Assembly: GCF_004359525.2 (NCBI RefSeq)
Contig: NZ_SCWC02000001.1
Span: forward strand, 62,001-126,000
Direction: 5' to 3'
DNA: 64,000 nucleotides
From: Macrococcus equipercicus
GTDB lineage: Bacteria > Bacillota > Bacilli > Staphylococcales > Staphylococcaceae
Shown: positions 43,054 through 51,449 of the stretch, one piece after another
Position numbering within the stretch: position 1 is the first letter of the stretch
Layout of the letters: every line of letters starts with the position of its first letter
Program-made: the position numbers and the translations under genes
Notes under the pieces: generated by a model
The model's database searches: none
What the model was told of the DNA's origin: nothing
Seen by the model: the letters and a program-made list of their open reading frames with translations, nothing else

Positions 43054-44646
43054 GTGAAATACTTAACAAAGTTATCAGGGCGCTATTTTTACTTCCATAT
43101 ACTGATGGTTGTCTCGGCTGTACTGCTTGCAGGCATCATCATCATGCAGAGTGTACAGATCGGTAAAATCATCGATAGCGTGCTGTTGAATCATCATATA
43201 AATTTCGGCTTCGTTATAGCGACAGTACTGCTTATATTAATCGTGCGGAGTGTGCTGCAGACATTGCTGAAGAGCATCGGTGTCATGCTCAGCCGAAAAG
43301 TGAAGTCACTGCTTCGCCGTCAGCTGCTGAGCGACAGACGGGACACTGCTGAAACACTTAATTTATCGACAGAAGGTATTGAAGGTATCGACAGCTTCTA
43401 CAGTGACTATTTACCGCAAGTGTACCGGTCAACTTTCATTCCGCTGCTGATCATTGTTTTTTTGCTGTTCTTTCATCGTAACGCAGCATTTATCATGCTT
43501 ATCACTGCACCATTTATCCCTATTTTCTATATTATCATCGGAATCAACACGTCAAAAAAAGCGGCTGAACAGATGACTGTGCTGAATCAGTTCTCCGCTT
43601 ATTTTCTTGATGCAGTCCGCGGTATCGTGACGATTAAGCTGTTCAGTCATGAAGATAAAGTGAAACAGGCTATTGGTGACAAGTCACAGCAGTTCAAAGA
43701 TAAAACGATGGTCATCTTAAAAACAGCGTTTCTTTCTACGTTGATGCTGGAATTCATTGCGATGCTGTCAATTGGTATTATCGCCCTTGAAATCGGAATC
43801 GGGCTCATTGTCCTGAATAAAATTTCTTTCTATACGGCGGTCGTCACGCTGATGCTCGCACCTGAATTTTATAATGCGCTGAAAGATCTCGGGATGGCTT
43901 TTCATACAGGCAAGCAGTCAGAAGGCTATGCAGAGCTGCTCGATTATAAGCCGGCTGAAAAAATAGTGAGGCAGTATGAACGTGTGCCGACAATTAACGC
44001 TGACTTCTCTGTGGACTACGGTCATTTCAAGCTAATAGTGGATGATGCCTTCTCTTTAAGAGAAACAGTCATCTGTGGTCCGAGCGGCGCCGGGAAGTCC
44101 ACATTTGCCAAAGTGATTGCAGGCGTCATTGAGAGCGGTCATGGGGCAGTGGAAATTCCTGAAGCTTTTCATCACGACATCGCCTATATGGCCCAGGAGC
44201 CGTTTGTCATGAGTGACACAATTATGAACAACATTACAATGTTCAATGACCATTCATTAGAAGAAATAGTGGCAGTCGCCAAATCAGTGAATATGCATGA
44301 CCGTATTATGGCCTTTAAAGAAGGCTATGATACATTGATTGGTGCAGGCGGCGAACAGCTGTCAGGCGGTGAGACGCATCGGCTGATGTTGATGCGTATG
44401 TTATTAAATCCAGCGAAGCTCATTATTTTTGATGAGCCGACAGCAATGCTTGACCATGACACTGAGCAGCTGATCAAAGCAGCGATTGCACAGCTGAAAG
44501 AGACTGCTGTCGTCTGGACAGTCGCTCACCAGGCGGAGACGATCAGGCAGGCACCGTATTTAATGATCTTTAACAAGGGGATAGTCGTGCAGGGGACGCA
44601 CAGCGCGATGAAACAGGAGCCATTTTATAAGGCGGTGATGAAATGA
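43054..44646 (+). CDS. cydD: CydD-like ABC transporter subunit
   Basis: A 530-residue half-transporter: six membrane helices (about 1-290) and a nucleotide-binding domain with CGPSGAGKST, LSGGETHRLML and LIIFDEPTAMLD. It resembles CydD, which with CydC moves glutathione/cysteine or heme across the membrane for cytochrome bd assembly, but a cydAB pair is not nearby. GTG start after AGGATGTGATAAT; TATAAT at 43028-43033. Stop overlaps cydC in ATGA. Confidence 0.8.
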   Translation: MKYLTKLSGRYFYFHILMVVSAVLLAGIIIMQSVQIGKIIDSVLLNHHINFGFVIATVLLILIVRSVLQTLLKSIGVMLSRKVKSLLRRQLLSDRRDTAETLNLSTEGIEGIDSFYSDYLPQVYRSTFIPLLIIVFLLFFHRNAAFIMLITAPFIPIFYIIIGINTSKKAAEQMTVLNQFSAYFLDAVRGIVTIKLFSHEDKVKQAIGDKSQQFKDKTMVILKTAFLSTLMLEFIAMLSIGIIALEIGIGLIVLNKISFYTAVVTLMLAPEFYNALKDLGMAFHTGKQSEGYAELLDYKPAEKIVRQYERVPTINADFSVDYGHFKLIVDDAFSLRETVICGPSGAGKSTFAKVIAGVIESGHGAVEIPEAFHHDIAYMAQEPFVMSDTIMNNITMFNDHSLEEIVAVAKSVNMHDRIMAFKEGYDTLIGAGGEQLSGGETHRLMLMRMLLNPAKLIIFDEPTAMLDHDTEQLIKAAIAQLKETAVVWTVAHQAETIRQAPYLMIFNKGIVVQGTHSAMKQEPFYKAVMK

Positions 44647-46262
44647 AAATAATCAACAAAGACACGAAGAAAGCGCTCATGATAGCGATTATTATCGGGA
44701 CGCTCGGTGGACTGACCGCTATCGGCATGTTCAGCTTAAGCGGTCTCATGCTTTCCAGAAGTGCCTTTAAAGTGCCGCTCTATACATTGATGGTGCTCGT
44801 TGCGACAATCAAGCTGTTCGGTGTGCTGCGCGCATTTGCCCGTTATTTCGAACGGCTCGTCAGCCATGAAGCGACGTTTACAATGCTGAAGGACATTCGC
44901 GTTGAGACGTTTGAACGGCTTGTCAGCGATTTCGTCAATCTGCATGCGAAGTGGCAGCTGTCGACTTTGCTTGAACGCACAGTCAACGATATAGAAAAAC
45001 TGCAGAATATACTGCTGAGAGTCATCTATCCGCCTGTCGTCGCACTGCTGACGACAATCATTGTATGTATCATCTACGCGTTTTATAGTATCGCAGCCGT
45101 GCTCGTCATCATAGCCGCTATGGGGATTATACTCGGTGTGCTGCCGTTTATTTTCAGCCGCTATATGGCGCGCCTGACCACTGAGTCAGAAGCGGCCCGT
45201 TCAGCGTTCATGAAGCGGCTGGCCGATTATCAGCTGGGTCGTGAAGATATTGATGTGTTCGATCAGACAGGCCGTTATTTGACGCTGCTCGAGGAAAATC
45301 AGCTGCATTATGAGCGGTCAGTCGTCAAGGAAAAACGGGCGGTCGTCTTCTATGACTTTCTGCTGAACAGTATGAGTATGCTTGCGATATGGGGTGTCCT
45401 TTATGTCATGGCCGGAAATACAAATACAATGATGTATGCAAGTGTCGTCATGGTGACGATCACATTGTTTGAACTGGCGATTCCGATGACCAACTTTCCG
45501 TTCTATCATCAGGAAACTAAGCGGGCGCTGATGAATGTCAGCTCATTAGCTGAGCACGAGCCGCACGCAGGACTGGTGCCGACTGAATTGCTGCCGCTGG
45601 AACTGGATCATCTATCATTTACTTATGCCGGTCAGCAGCGGCCGACGTTAAAAGATATTTCGCTGAAAGTGACTGCCGGGCAGAAAGTCGGCATCATCGG
45701 CAGCAGTGGTTCCGGCAAAACTACATTACTGCATCTTTTGGCCGGGTTATATGAAAGTGATATGACAGCAGCAAGCGTGCCACTCAGTCAGCTTGACCGT
45801 GAAGCTTATTTCAAGCAGCTGAATGTCATGCAGCAGCATAACCATTTCTTTCAAGGGACCGTGCAGGAGAACTTATTCAGCGCTGATCAAGATAAAGTGA
45901 ACACTTATTTAAAAATGCTCAATCTTTCTTTTACAGCAGACAGTGAACTCAATGAATTCGGGGCACAGCTGTCAGGCGGAGAACGACGACGCCTGCATTT
46001 TATTAGAATGCTGCTGAGAGAGAGCAGACTCTGGCTGCTCGATGAACCATTCAATGGCGTAGATGTACTCAACAGAAGTATAATGCTTAACAAGCTGCTG
46101 ACACTCGATGCCACTGTTATACTGATCAGTCATGATGTTAATGTGCTGAAAGACTTTGATATCATCTATGTGATGGAGGAAGGCCGCTTGACCGCGAAAG
46201 GCTCCTATCATCAGCTGCATAGTACTGGTCGATTCAAGACGGCTGAACAGCACATGCTATAG
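44643..46262 (+). CDS. cydC: CydC-like ABC transporter subunit
   Basis: A 539-residue half-transporter partner of the upstream gene. Membrane domain about 1-310, then a nucleotide-binding domain with IGSSGSGKTT, LSGGERRRLHF and LWLLDEPFNGVD. Heterodimer formation with CydD is expected from the 4-nt overlap. Thiol or heme-linked export is the likely role, inferred from family only. Confidence 0.8.
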   Translation: MKIINKDTKKALMIAIIIGTLGGLTAIGMFSLSGLMLSRSAFKVPLYTLMVLVATIKLFGVLRAFARYFERLVSHEATFTMLKDIRVETFERLVSDFVNLHAKWQLSTLLERTVNDIEKLQNILLRVIYPPVVALLTTIIVCIIYAFYSIAAVLVIIAAMGIILGVLPFIFSRYMARLTTESEAARSAFMKRLADYQLGREDIDVFDQTGRYLTLLEENQLHYERSVVKEKRAVVFYDFLLNSMSMLAIWGVLYVMAGNTNTMMYASVVMVTITLFELAIPMTNFPFYHQETKRALMNVSSLAEHEPHAGLVPTELLPLELDHLSFTYAGQQRPTLKDISLKVTAGQKVGIIGSSGSGKTTLLHLLAGLYESDMTAASVPLSQLDREAYFKQLNVMQQHNHFFQGTVQENLFSADQDKVNTYLKMLNLSFTADSELNEFGAQLSGGERRRLHFIRMLLRESRLWLLDEPFNGVDVLNRSIMLNKLLTLDATVILISHDVNVLKDFDIIYVMEEGRLTAKGSYHQLHSTGRFKTAEQHML

Positions 46263-46323
46263 AAATAGTATTATTCATCACAAATAAAATATGATATGAT
46301 AAAAAAAATAATGGGGGTAGAAA

Positions 46324-47175
46324 ATGACTAAACTAGCATGGTTAGTTGACACGGCGGCAGGTTTCACAGAAGAAGAGACAGCACAGTATCCTCTCTTTGT
46401 CGTGCCGATGGGTGTCATTATCAATGGTACACATTACGTCGACCAGCAGGAGCTGTCGACTGAGCGGTTTTATGAACTGCTGAATGAATACGGCGAAGGT
46501 GCAAAGACATCACAACCTAATTTCCAGTCGATGCTTGAAGCCTATGAAGCGATTAAACAGGAGGGCTATGATGCGGTCATTGCAGTGCATCCATCAAGTG
46601 AACTGACAGGTTCCTACCAGAATTCAGTCGCTGCAAGCAAGGAAGTTGATATTCAGTCAGCTGTCATAGATTCAAAGATTGGCGCTTATCCATACAAAAA
46701 GATGGTGCTGGAAGGAATGAAAGCGGCAGAAGACGGCCGGTCCTTCGACGACGTTGTCCAGCTGGTTGAATCATTTCCACCGAAGGCCCAGCTGCTGCTG
46801 CAGCCAAAAAACCTGCATCAGCTGAAAAGAAGTGGACGTGTGACTGCATCTCAAAGTTTCCTGGCAGGGCTGCTCAATATACAGCTGATTCTGCATTTTG
46901 AAGAAGGGAAAGTAGCGCCATTCGAAAAAATGCGCACTAAAAAGAAAGTGTTTGAACGCTTGATTGCTATTGCGAGCGAAAATATTGAGAATCACCAGCT
47001 GACAGAAATTGCTGTTATGAATGCCGGGGACCTGGAACAGGCGAAGAAGTATGTAGAAGCGTTACAAGCCCTTCATCCTGAGCTGCTCATTCATGAAGAG
47101 CGGCTTGTTCCTGTGGCGGGAGTCCATACAGGTTACGGCACAGTCGGTATCGGCTGGCTCGACACAAAAAATTAA
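46324..47175 (+). CDS. DegV-family fatty-acid-binding protein
   Basis: A 283-residue DegV protein. The VDTAAGF opening, HPSSELTGSYQN and GRVTASQSFLAGLLNIQLIL segments are typical. Staphylococcal DegV/FakB proteins present acyl groups to the kinase FakA for fatty-acid phosphorylation, but many DegV proteins are not FakB, and this one cannot be assigned further. Single gene ending on a palindromic terminator shared with mgrA. Confidence 0.85.
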   Translation: MTKLAWLVDTAAGFTEEETAQYPLFVVPMGVIINGTHYVDQQELSTERFYELLNEYGEGAKTSQPNFQSMLEAYEAIKQEGYDAVIAVHPSSELTGSYQNSVAASKEVDIQSAVIDSKIGAYPYKKMVLEGMKAAEDGRSFDDVVQLVESFPPKAQLLLQPKNLHQLKRSGRVTASQSFLAGLLNIQLILHFEEGKVAPFEKMRTKKKVFERLIAIASENIENHQLTEIAVMNAGDLEQAKKYVEALQALHPELLIHEERLVPVAGVHTGYGTVGIGWLDTKN

Positions 47176-47208
47176 ACCCGGGCTTATGCCAGGGTTTAAT
47201 TTTTTGTG
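47165..47208. terminator. Bidirectional terminator between degV and mgrA
   Basis: Nearly full palindrome: ACACAAAAAATTAAACCC ... GGGTTTAATTTTTTGTGT. Confidence 0.9.
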
Positions 47209-47636
47209 TTTGAAATATTGTGGATCAGCTTGTCCAGCAGCTCTTTAAGTGTGGAGAACTCTGAATCTGTCAGGTCAGCTGCTTCTTGGATGACTTCTGT
47301 ACAGTCTTCCAGTTCAGGCTGTATCAGCTGACTTTTATCCGTCAGATGGATGAACACTTCCCGCTGGTCAAGCTCAGAGCGTTCACGCTTGATTAAATCA
47401 TTGGATTCCATTCTCTTCAGCAGAGGAGAGACAGTACCTGTATCAAGAGCCAGTTCATTGACCAGCGTCTTCACGTTGACCGGTGATGTTTCCCATAGAA
47501 TAGACAGCACAAGGTACTGCGGATAAGTGAGATTATGTTTCTTGAAAATTTTATTCGAAAAATAACGGTTCATCTGCCGCTGTGCATTATATAGACTGAA
47601 ACAAAGCTGTTTATCAAGCTTTAAATTGTTGGTCAT
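47196..47636 (-). CDS. mgrA: Global regulator MgrA (MarR family, redox-sensing)
   Basis: A 146-residue protein almost identical in design to S. aureus MgrA (147 residues): [39 protein letters not shown] and [17 protein letters not shown] all match by memory. Cys12, the oxidation-sensing residue, is conserved. In S. aureus MgrA controls autolysis, efflux, capsule and virulence. Start ATG 47636 is set by GGAGG 6 nt upstream; an open frame to 47729 is non-coding. A 16-nt inverted repeat lies in its leader. Confidence 0.95.
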   Translation of the reverse strand: MTNNLKLDKQLCFSLYNAQRQMNRYFSNKIFKKHNLTYPQYLVLSILWETSPVNVKTLVNELALDTGTVSPLLKRMESNDLIKRERSELDQREVFIHLTDKSQLIQPELEDCTEVIQEAADLTDSEFSTLKELLDKLIHNISNTKN

Positions 47637-47658
47637 ATGGTTCCTCCGATAATAATTA

Positions 47659-47674
47659 TATATGAAATCATATA
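47659..47674. promoter_or_regulatory. Inverted repeat upstream of mgrA
   Basis: TATATGA-AA-TCATATA, a perfect 7-bp inverted repeat 22 nt before the mgrA start; a possible autoregulatory operator. Confidence 0.4.
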
Positions 47675-47833
47675 AAAAATGATAATGATGGAAATTTTTT
47701 ACGAAATTATACTGTGCAAAACATGTCACTTATTTAACATATTATAATAAGGTAGACATTTCAAGTAATATCATTTATAAAAGTGAAGCATTTTATGTGC
47801 AAGAAAATTCAGCGAATAAAAGTGGGGATTGAG

Positions 47834-48733
47834 ATGAAAAAAATACAGCTTTATATTATTAGTGGATTTCTCGGGAGTGGTAAGACAACATTACTCGTTC
47901 AATTGATCAAGCAGTGGCAGGATCAGAAAGTAGCGATTCTTATGAATGAATACGGTGGATTCAACGTCGATTCCAAAATACTGGGCGACGCTGTGCCGTC
48001 GCATGAACTGCTGAACGGCTGCATCTGCTGCGATTTAAAGAGCGACGTTGAAGTGCAGCTTCATGACATGAAACATCGGTATCAACCGGATATTATTATC
48101 ATTGAAGCGACAGGCGTAGCGCATCCTGTGGAAATATATGATGCCTGTTCGGCGCCGTCGCTGACAGAGATACTTGACATCCAGGCAGTTGTGACACTTG
48201 TAGACGGTCCCAGGTTCCTTGACCGCGGCAAGTTGAGTGTAATGACAAAACGGCTGATGGAGGAGCAGGTGCAGTACGCCCATATTGTGCTGCTGAATAA
48301 GTGTGACCTGCTGGATGAACAAGAAGTCGGCCGGCTGCAAAGTGACATCACGGCCATCAATCAACGGGCTGAGTTGATAATGACTACTTACTCACAAGTG
48401 GACGCTGTTCAGCTTGCAGCATCGGGAGCAGCTTTTGAGGCAGGTCCACACAGCCATCACGGTATTCAGTCACTGGTCTACACTTTCACAGGGCCGGTCA
48501 ACAGCAGAAGGTTCGTTGACTGGCTTAGAAGCATGCCATCTTCTATACTAAGAGTGAAAGGATTTATTAAATTTCAGGAGAATCCAGAACAGGTCGTTCT
48601 CTTCCAGTATGCTTACGGCATTCCTCAATATGAACCTGAAGCGATGAATCTGCCGCTCAAGCTCGTGATTATTGGAGAGGCACTGGATAAGAGTCGTCTG
48701 CTGGACCAGCTGGATCAGCTGCAGTTCGGTTGA
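47834..48733 (+). CDS. COG0523 (CobW-like) GTPase
   Basis: A 299-residue G3E-family GTPase: Walker A GFLGSGKTT, metal-binding CxCC in NGCICCDL, ATGVAHP and guanine motif NKCD. COG0523 members are metallochaperones, often for zinc (ZNG1/YciC type); the metal here cannot be assigned from context. The C-terminal CobW_C domain is present though short. Start ATG 47834 preferred (GGGGAT upstream); the frame from 47783 lacks a ribosome site. Confidence 0.87.
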   Translation: MKKIQLYIISGFLGSGKTTLLVQLIKQWQDQKVAILMNEYGGFNVDSKILGDAVPSHELLNGCICCDLKSDVEVQLHDMKHRYQPDIIIIEATGVAHPVEIYDACSAPSLTEILDIQAVVTLVDGPRFLDRGKLSVMTKRLMEEQVQYAHIVLLNKCDLLDEQEVGRLQSDITAINQRAELIMTTYSQVDAVQLAASGAAFEAGPHSHHGIQSLVYTFTGPVNSRRFVDWLRSMPSSILRVKGFIKFQENPEQVVLFQYAYGIPQYEPEAMNLPLKLVIIGEALDKSRLLDQLDQLQFG

Positions 48734-48758
48734 AAAAATATAACAATGAGGTGTTATG

Positions 48759-49649
48759 ATGAGTGAAATGGTACCAATGTCAAATGTTATTCAAGGGTTC
48801 TGGCGTCTTGCGGACTGGAACTATACGAAGAAAGAAACGAATGCACTGCTGCATCAGCTGATTGACAGAGGAATCACTGCGATGGATCATGCCGATATAT
48901 ATGGCGGCTACAGCTGTGAGACATTGTTCGGTGAAGCGCTGAGTGTGACACCTGAGTTGAGAAAAGATATGCATATCATTACAAAATGCGGCATTGTCCT
49001 TCCTTCAGACAAAATGGGTTTCGACTATCACAAATATGACTACTCAGCGGAGCATATTACGGCGTCGGTCAACAGAAGTTTAACAGAACTTCAGATTGAT
49101 GAGATAGATACGCTGCTTCTGCACCGGCCGTCACCATTGATGGATCCGGAAGCAGTGGCACATACTTTAAAAATGCTGCAGCAGCAAGGGAAAGTGAGAC
49201 AATTCGGTGTCTCTAACTTTAAACTGCATCAGTACAGTCCGTTTAAAGAAGCGATGACTCGTCAAAAGTTAGCCGTTAAAGTCAATCAGCTGGAAATTTC
49301 AGCAGCTGAACTTGAAAACCTGGAAGATGGGACGGTGAACAGAATGCTGCAGGATGATGTGACTATTATGGCATGGAGTCCTCTCGGGGGAGGCAGACTG
49401 TTTGATCCTGAGCATAAGCCGACCGCTGCAGTGCGGAAAGAACTTGAAGCAATCGCTCAAAAACATCAAACGACACCAGATGTCATTGCTTATGCCTGGC
49501 TCTATCATATGCCTTATCGTATCAGACCGATTGTCGGCTCACGGTCGATAGCACGTGCAGAGGCTGCGCTGCAAGCAAAGCACGTCAAGTTGACTGACAA
49601 TGAATGGTTCGAAATTTACAAGCGGTGTCTCGGCCGTGATATATTATAA
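48759..49649 (+). CDS. Aldo/keto reductase
   Basis: A 296-residue (beta/alpha)8 NADPH-dependent oxidoreductase, YdhF-like. Catalytic Asp and Tyr in MDHADIYGGYSCE, Lys in ITKCGIV, His in LLLHRPSP, and the NADP-binding IVGSRSIARAEAAL near the end. Substrate unknown. Of the two ATGs at 48756 and 48759 the second is better spaced from GAGG. A terminator follows. Confidence 0.88.
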   Translation: MSEMVPMSNVIQGFWRLADWNYTKKETNALLHQLIDRGITAMDHADIYGGYSCETLFGEALSVTPELRKDMHIITKCGIVLPSDKMGFDYHKYDYSAEHITASVNRSLTELQIDEIDTLLLHRPSPLMDPEAVAHTLKMLQQQGKVRQFGVSNFKLHQYSPFKEAMTRQKLAVKVNQLEISAAELENLEDGTVNRMLQDDVTIMAWSPLGGGRLFDPEHKPTAAVRKELEAIAQKHQTTPDVIAYAWLYHMPYRIRPIVGSRSIARAEAALQAKHVKLTDNEWFEIYKRCLGRDIL

Positions 49650-49653
49650 TAAC

Positions 49654-49687
49654 GAAGCAGTATGCTGAAAATACGCACTGCTTCTTT
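49654..49687 (+). terminator. Terminator of the aldo/keto reductase gene
   Basis: Stem GAAGCAGT / ACTGCTTC followed by six T. Confidence 0.8.
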
Positions 49688-49701
49688 TTTCATAATCGTA
49701 A

Positions 49702-49721
49702 TTGAACGTTTTTGAATGTTT
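49702..49721 (+). promoter_or_regulatory. Tandem decamer, candidate FruR/activator site
   Basis: TTGAACGTTT directly followed by TTGAATGTTT, 4 nt upstream of the -35 of the fru promoter. Confidence 0.5.
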
Positions 49722-49725
49722 GTGG

Positions 49726-49754
49726 TTGACTTTTGAAAGCGTTGACATTAATAT
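49726..49754 (+). promoter_or_regulatory. Sigma-A promoter of the fru operon
   Basis: TTGACT (49726-49731), 17-nt spacer, TAATAT (49749-49754). Confidence 0.65.
49733..49748 (+). promoter_or_regulatory. Catabolite-responsive element (CcpA site)
   Basis: TTGAAAGCGTTGACAT fits the cre consensus WTGNNARCGNWWWCAW with one deviation. It fills the spacer between -35 and -10, so CcpA binding should block RNA polymerase. Confidence 0.75.
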
Positions 49755-49779
49755 ATAGAGGAATAAAGGAGCTGATTTT

Positions 49780-50511
49780 ATGCTGACGATTGAAAGACAT
49801 GATATGATTCTGAGCCTGCTCAGCACACATGATGTTGTATCGCTGCAGCTGCTTATGGATGAAACGAACAGCAGTGAATCAACGATCAGACGGGACTTAT
49901 CCAGTTTAGAAGATGAGGGGAAGCTCATCCGTATCCACGGCGGGGCGAAGCGTGTCGTTGAGAAGCATCGCGATATGGCGCTTGCAGTTAAGACGACGAA
50001 ATTTGTCGCGGAGAAAAATGATATTGCAAAGCAGGCGGCGGCACTCGTGCAGGACAATGACTGTATTTATCTTGATGCAGGAAGTACGACGCTTGCTATG
50101 ATTCCGTATTTGAATCAGCAGCATATTACAGTCGTCACAAACGGTCTTACTCATGTACCGCCGCTCGTCGAGCAGGGGATAGAAGTCTACATGGTCGGCG
50201 GCTATGTCAAGAGCAGTACTTATGCTCACGTCGGTGTCCAGGCGCGTTTGATGCTTGACGCCTTTAGTTTTGACAAAGCATTTCTCGGTGCGAATGGCGT
50301 CGATCTTATGCAGGGACTGACGACACCAGACCTCGAAGAAGCAGCGATCAAGTCGTCAGCCATCAAGAAAAGCAGGAAGAGCTATTTCCTTGTCGACGAC
50401 TCAAAGTTCAACGAAATTACATTTGCTAAAATATGTGATCTTGAAGATGTCCAGTTAATTACTAACAGCAGCAATCCATACTATTCAGAGTACAAAGCAT
50501 TTATTAAATAA
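49780..50511 (+). CDS. fruR: DeoR-family regulator of fructose genes
   Basis: A 243-residue DeoR-type repressor: helix-turn-helix at the N terminus (VSLQLLMDETNSSESTIRRDLSSLEDEGKLIRIHGGA) and a sugar-phosphate effector domain with YLDAGSTT and TNG. It is the first gene of fruR-fruK-fruA and should sense fructose 1-phosphate. AAAGGAG precedes the ATG. Confidence 0.93.
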   Translation: MLTIERHDMILSLLSTHDVVSLQLLMDETNSSESTIRRDLSSLEDEGKLIRIHGGAKRVVEKHRDMALAVKTTKFVAEKNDIAKQAAALVQDNDCIYLDAGSTTLAMIPYLNQQHITVVTNGLTHVPPLVEQGIEVYMVGGYVKSSTYAHVGVQARLMLDAFSFDKAFLGANGVDLMQGLTTPDLEEAAIKSSAIKKSRKSYFLVDDSKFNEITFAKICDLEDVQLITNSSNPYYSEYKAFIK

Positions 50512-50522
50512 GGAGGAACGAT

Positions 50523-51449
50523 ATGATCTACACAGTGACATTAAATCCGTCCATTGACTATGTCATGTTCACATCACAGTTTGAGCTTGGTGCGTTAAAC
50601 AGGGCGGCAGCGACTTATAAGTTTGCCGGCGGTAAAGGCATCAATGTCTCAAGAGTGCTGAAAGAACATGGCGTTGATTCTGTGGCATTAGGATTCACCG
50701 GTGGATTTCCCGGGAAATTCATTGAGCACGAGCTGATAGAGAGCGGCATTCAGACCGCATTTGTGAATGTTGATGGAGACACGCGTATTAACGTGAAATT
50801 AAAAGGGGGCAGCGAGACAGAAATCAATGCACCAGGACCAGAGGTGACAAAAGCACAGGAAGCAGCGTTTCTGGCACAGCTGGAGCAGCTGACAGGTGAT
50901 GATCTCGTCATTATTTCCGGCAGTGTGCCAGGGACGCTTGACCAGACTATCTACAGCAAGATTGCACAGCGCTGCACAGACCGCGATGTTAAGTTCGTCG
51001 TTGATGCAGAGAAAGAACTGCTTGACTCTGTCCTGTCATACGGGCCGGAATTCGTCAAACCTAACAAAGTGGAGCTCGAAGAAATGTTCGGTGAGACACT
51101 GGATAACGATACTTCAATTACGCAGTGCGCCCGCAAACTAATGGCTAAAGGTGCGAAGCAAGTACTCGTCTCACTCGGGGGCGACGGCGCGCTTCTTGTC
51201 ACTGATACATTGGTCCTGAAAGCAGTTGTGCCGTCAGGCCGGGTCATCAATACAGTCGGCTCAGGTGACTCGACTGTAGCGGGAATGATTGCTGGACTCG
51301 CGAACAATGAATCACTGGAGGACAGTTTCAGACGCGCCGTAGCATCAGGTACTGCAACAGCATTTACAGAAGATTTAGCACAGCAGCATGATATAGACAA
51401 AATAATGGAACAGATCACAATAACGACTTTAATGGAGGCTAAAGAATGA
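50523..51449 (+). CDS. fruK: 1-Phosphofructokinase
   Basis: A 308-residue PfkB-family kinase converting fructose 1-phosphate to fructose 1,6-bisphosphate. LNPSIDYVMF, the GGKGINVSRVLKEHG motif and the catalytic VGSGDSTVAG near residue 248 (Asp) are present. Preceded by AAGGAGG; overlaps fruA in ATGA. Confidence 0.95.
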   Translation: MIYTVTLNPSIDYVMFTSQFELGALNRAAATYKFAGGKGINVSRVLKEHGVDSVALGFTGGFPGKFIEHELIESGIQTAFVNVDGDTRINVKLKGGSETEINAPGPEVTKAQEAAFLAQLEQLTGDDLVIISGSVPGTLDQTIYSKIAQRCTDRDVKFVVDAEKELLDSVLSYGPEFVKPNKVELEEMFGETLDNDTSITQCARKLMAKGAKQVLVSLGGDGALLVTDTLVLKAVVPSGRVINTVGSGDSTVAGMIAGLANNESLEDSFRRAVASGTATAFTEDLAQQHDIDKIMEQITITTLMEAKE

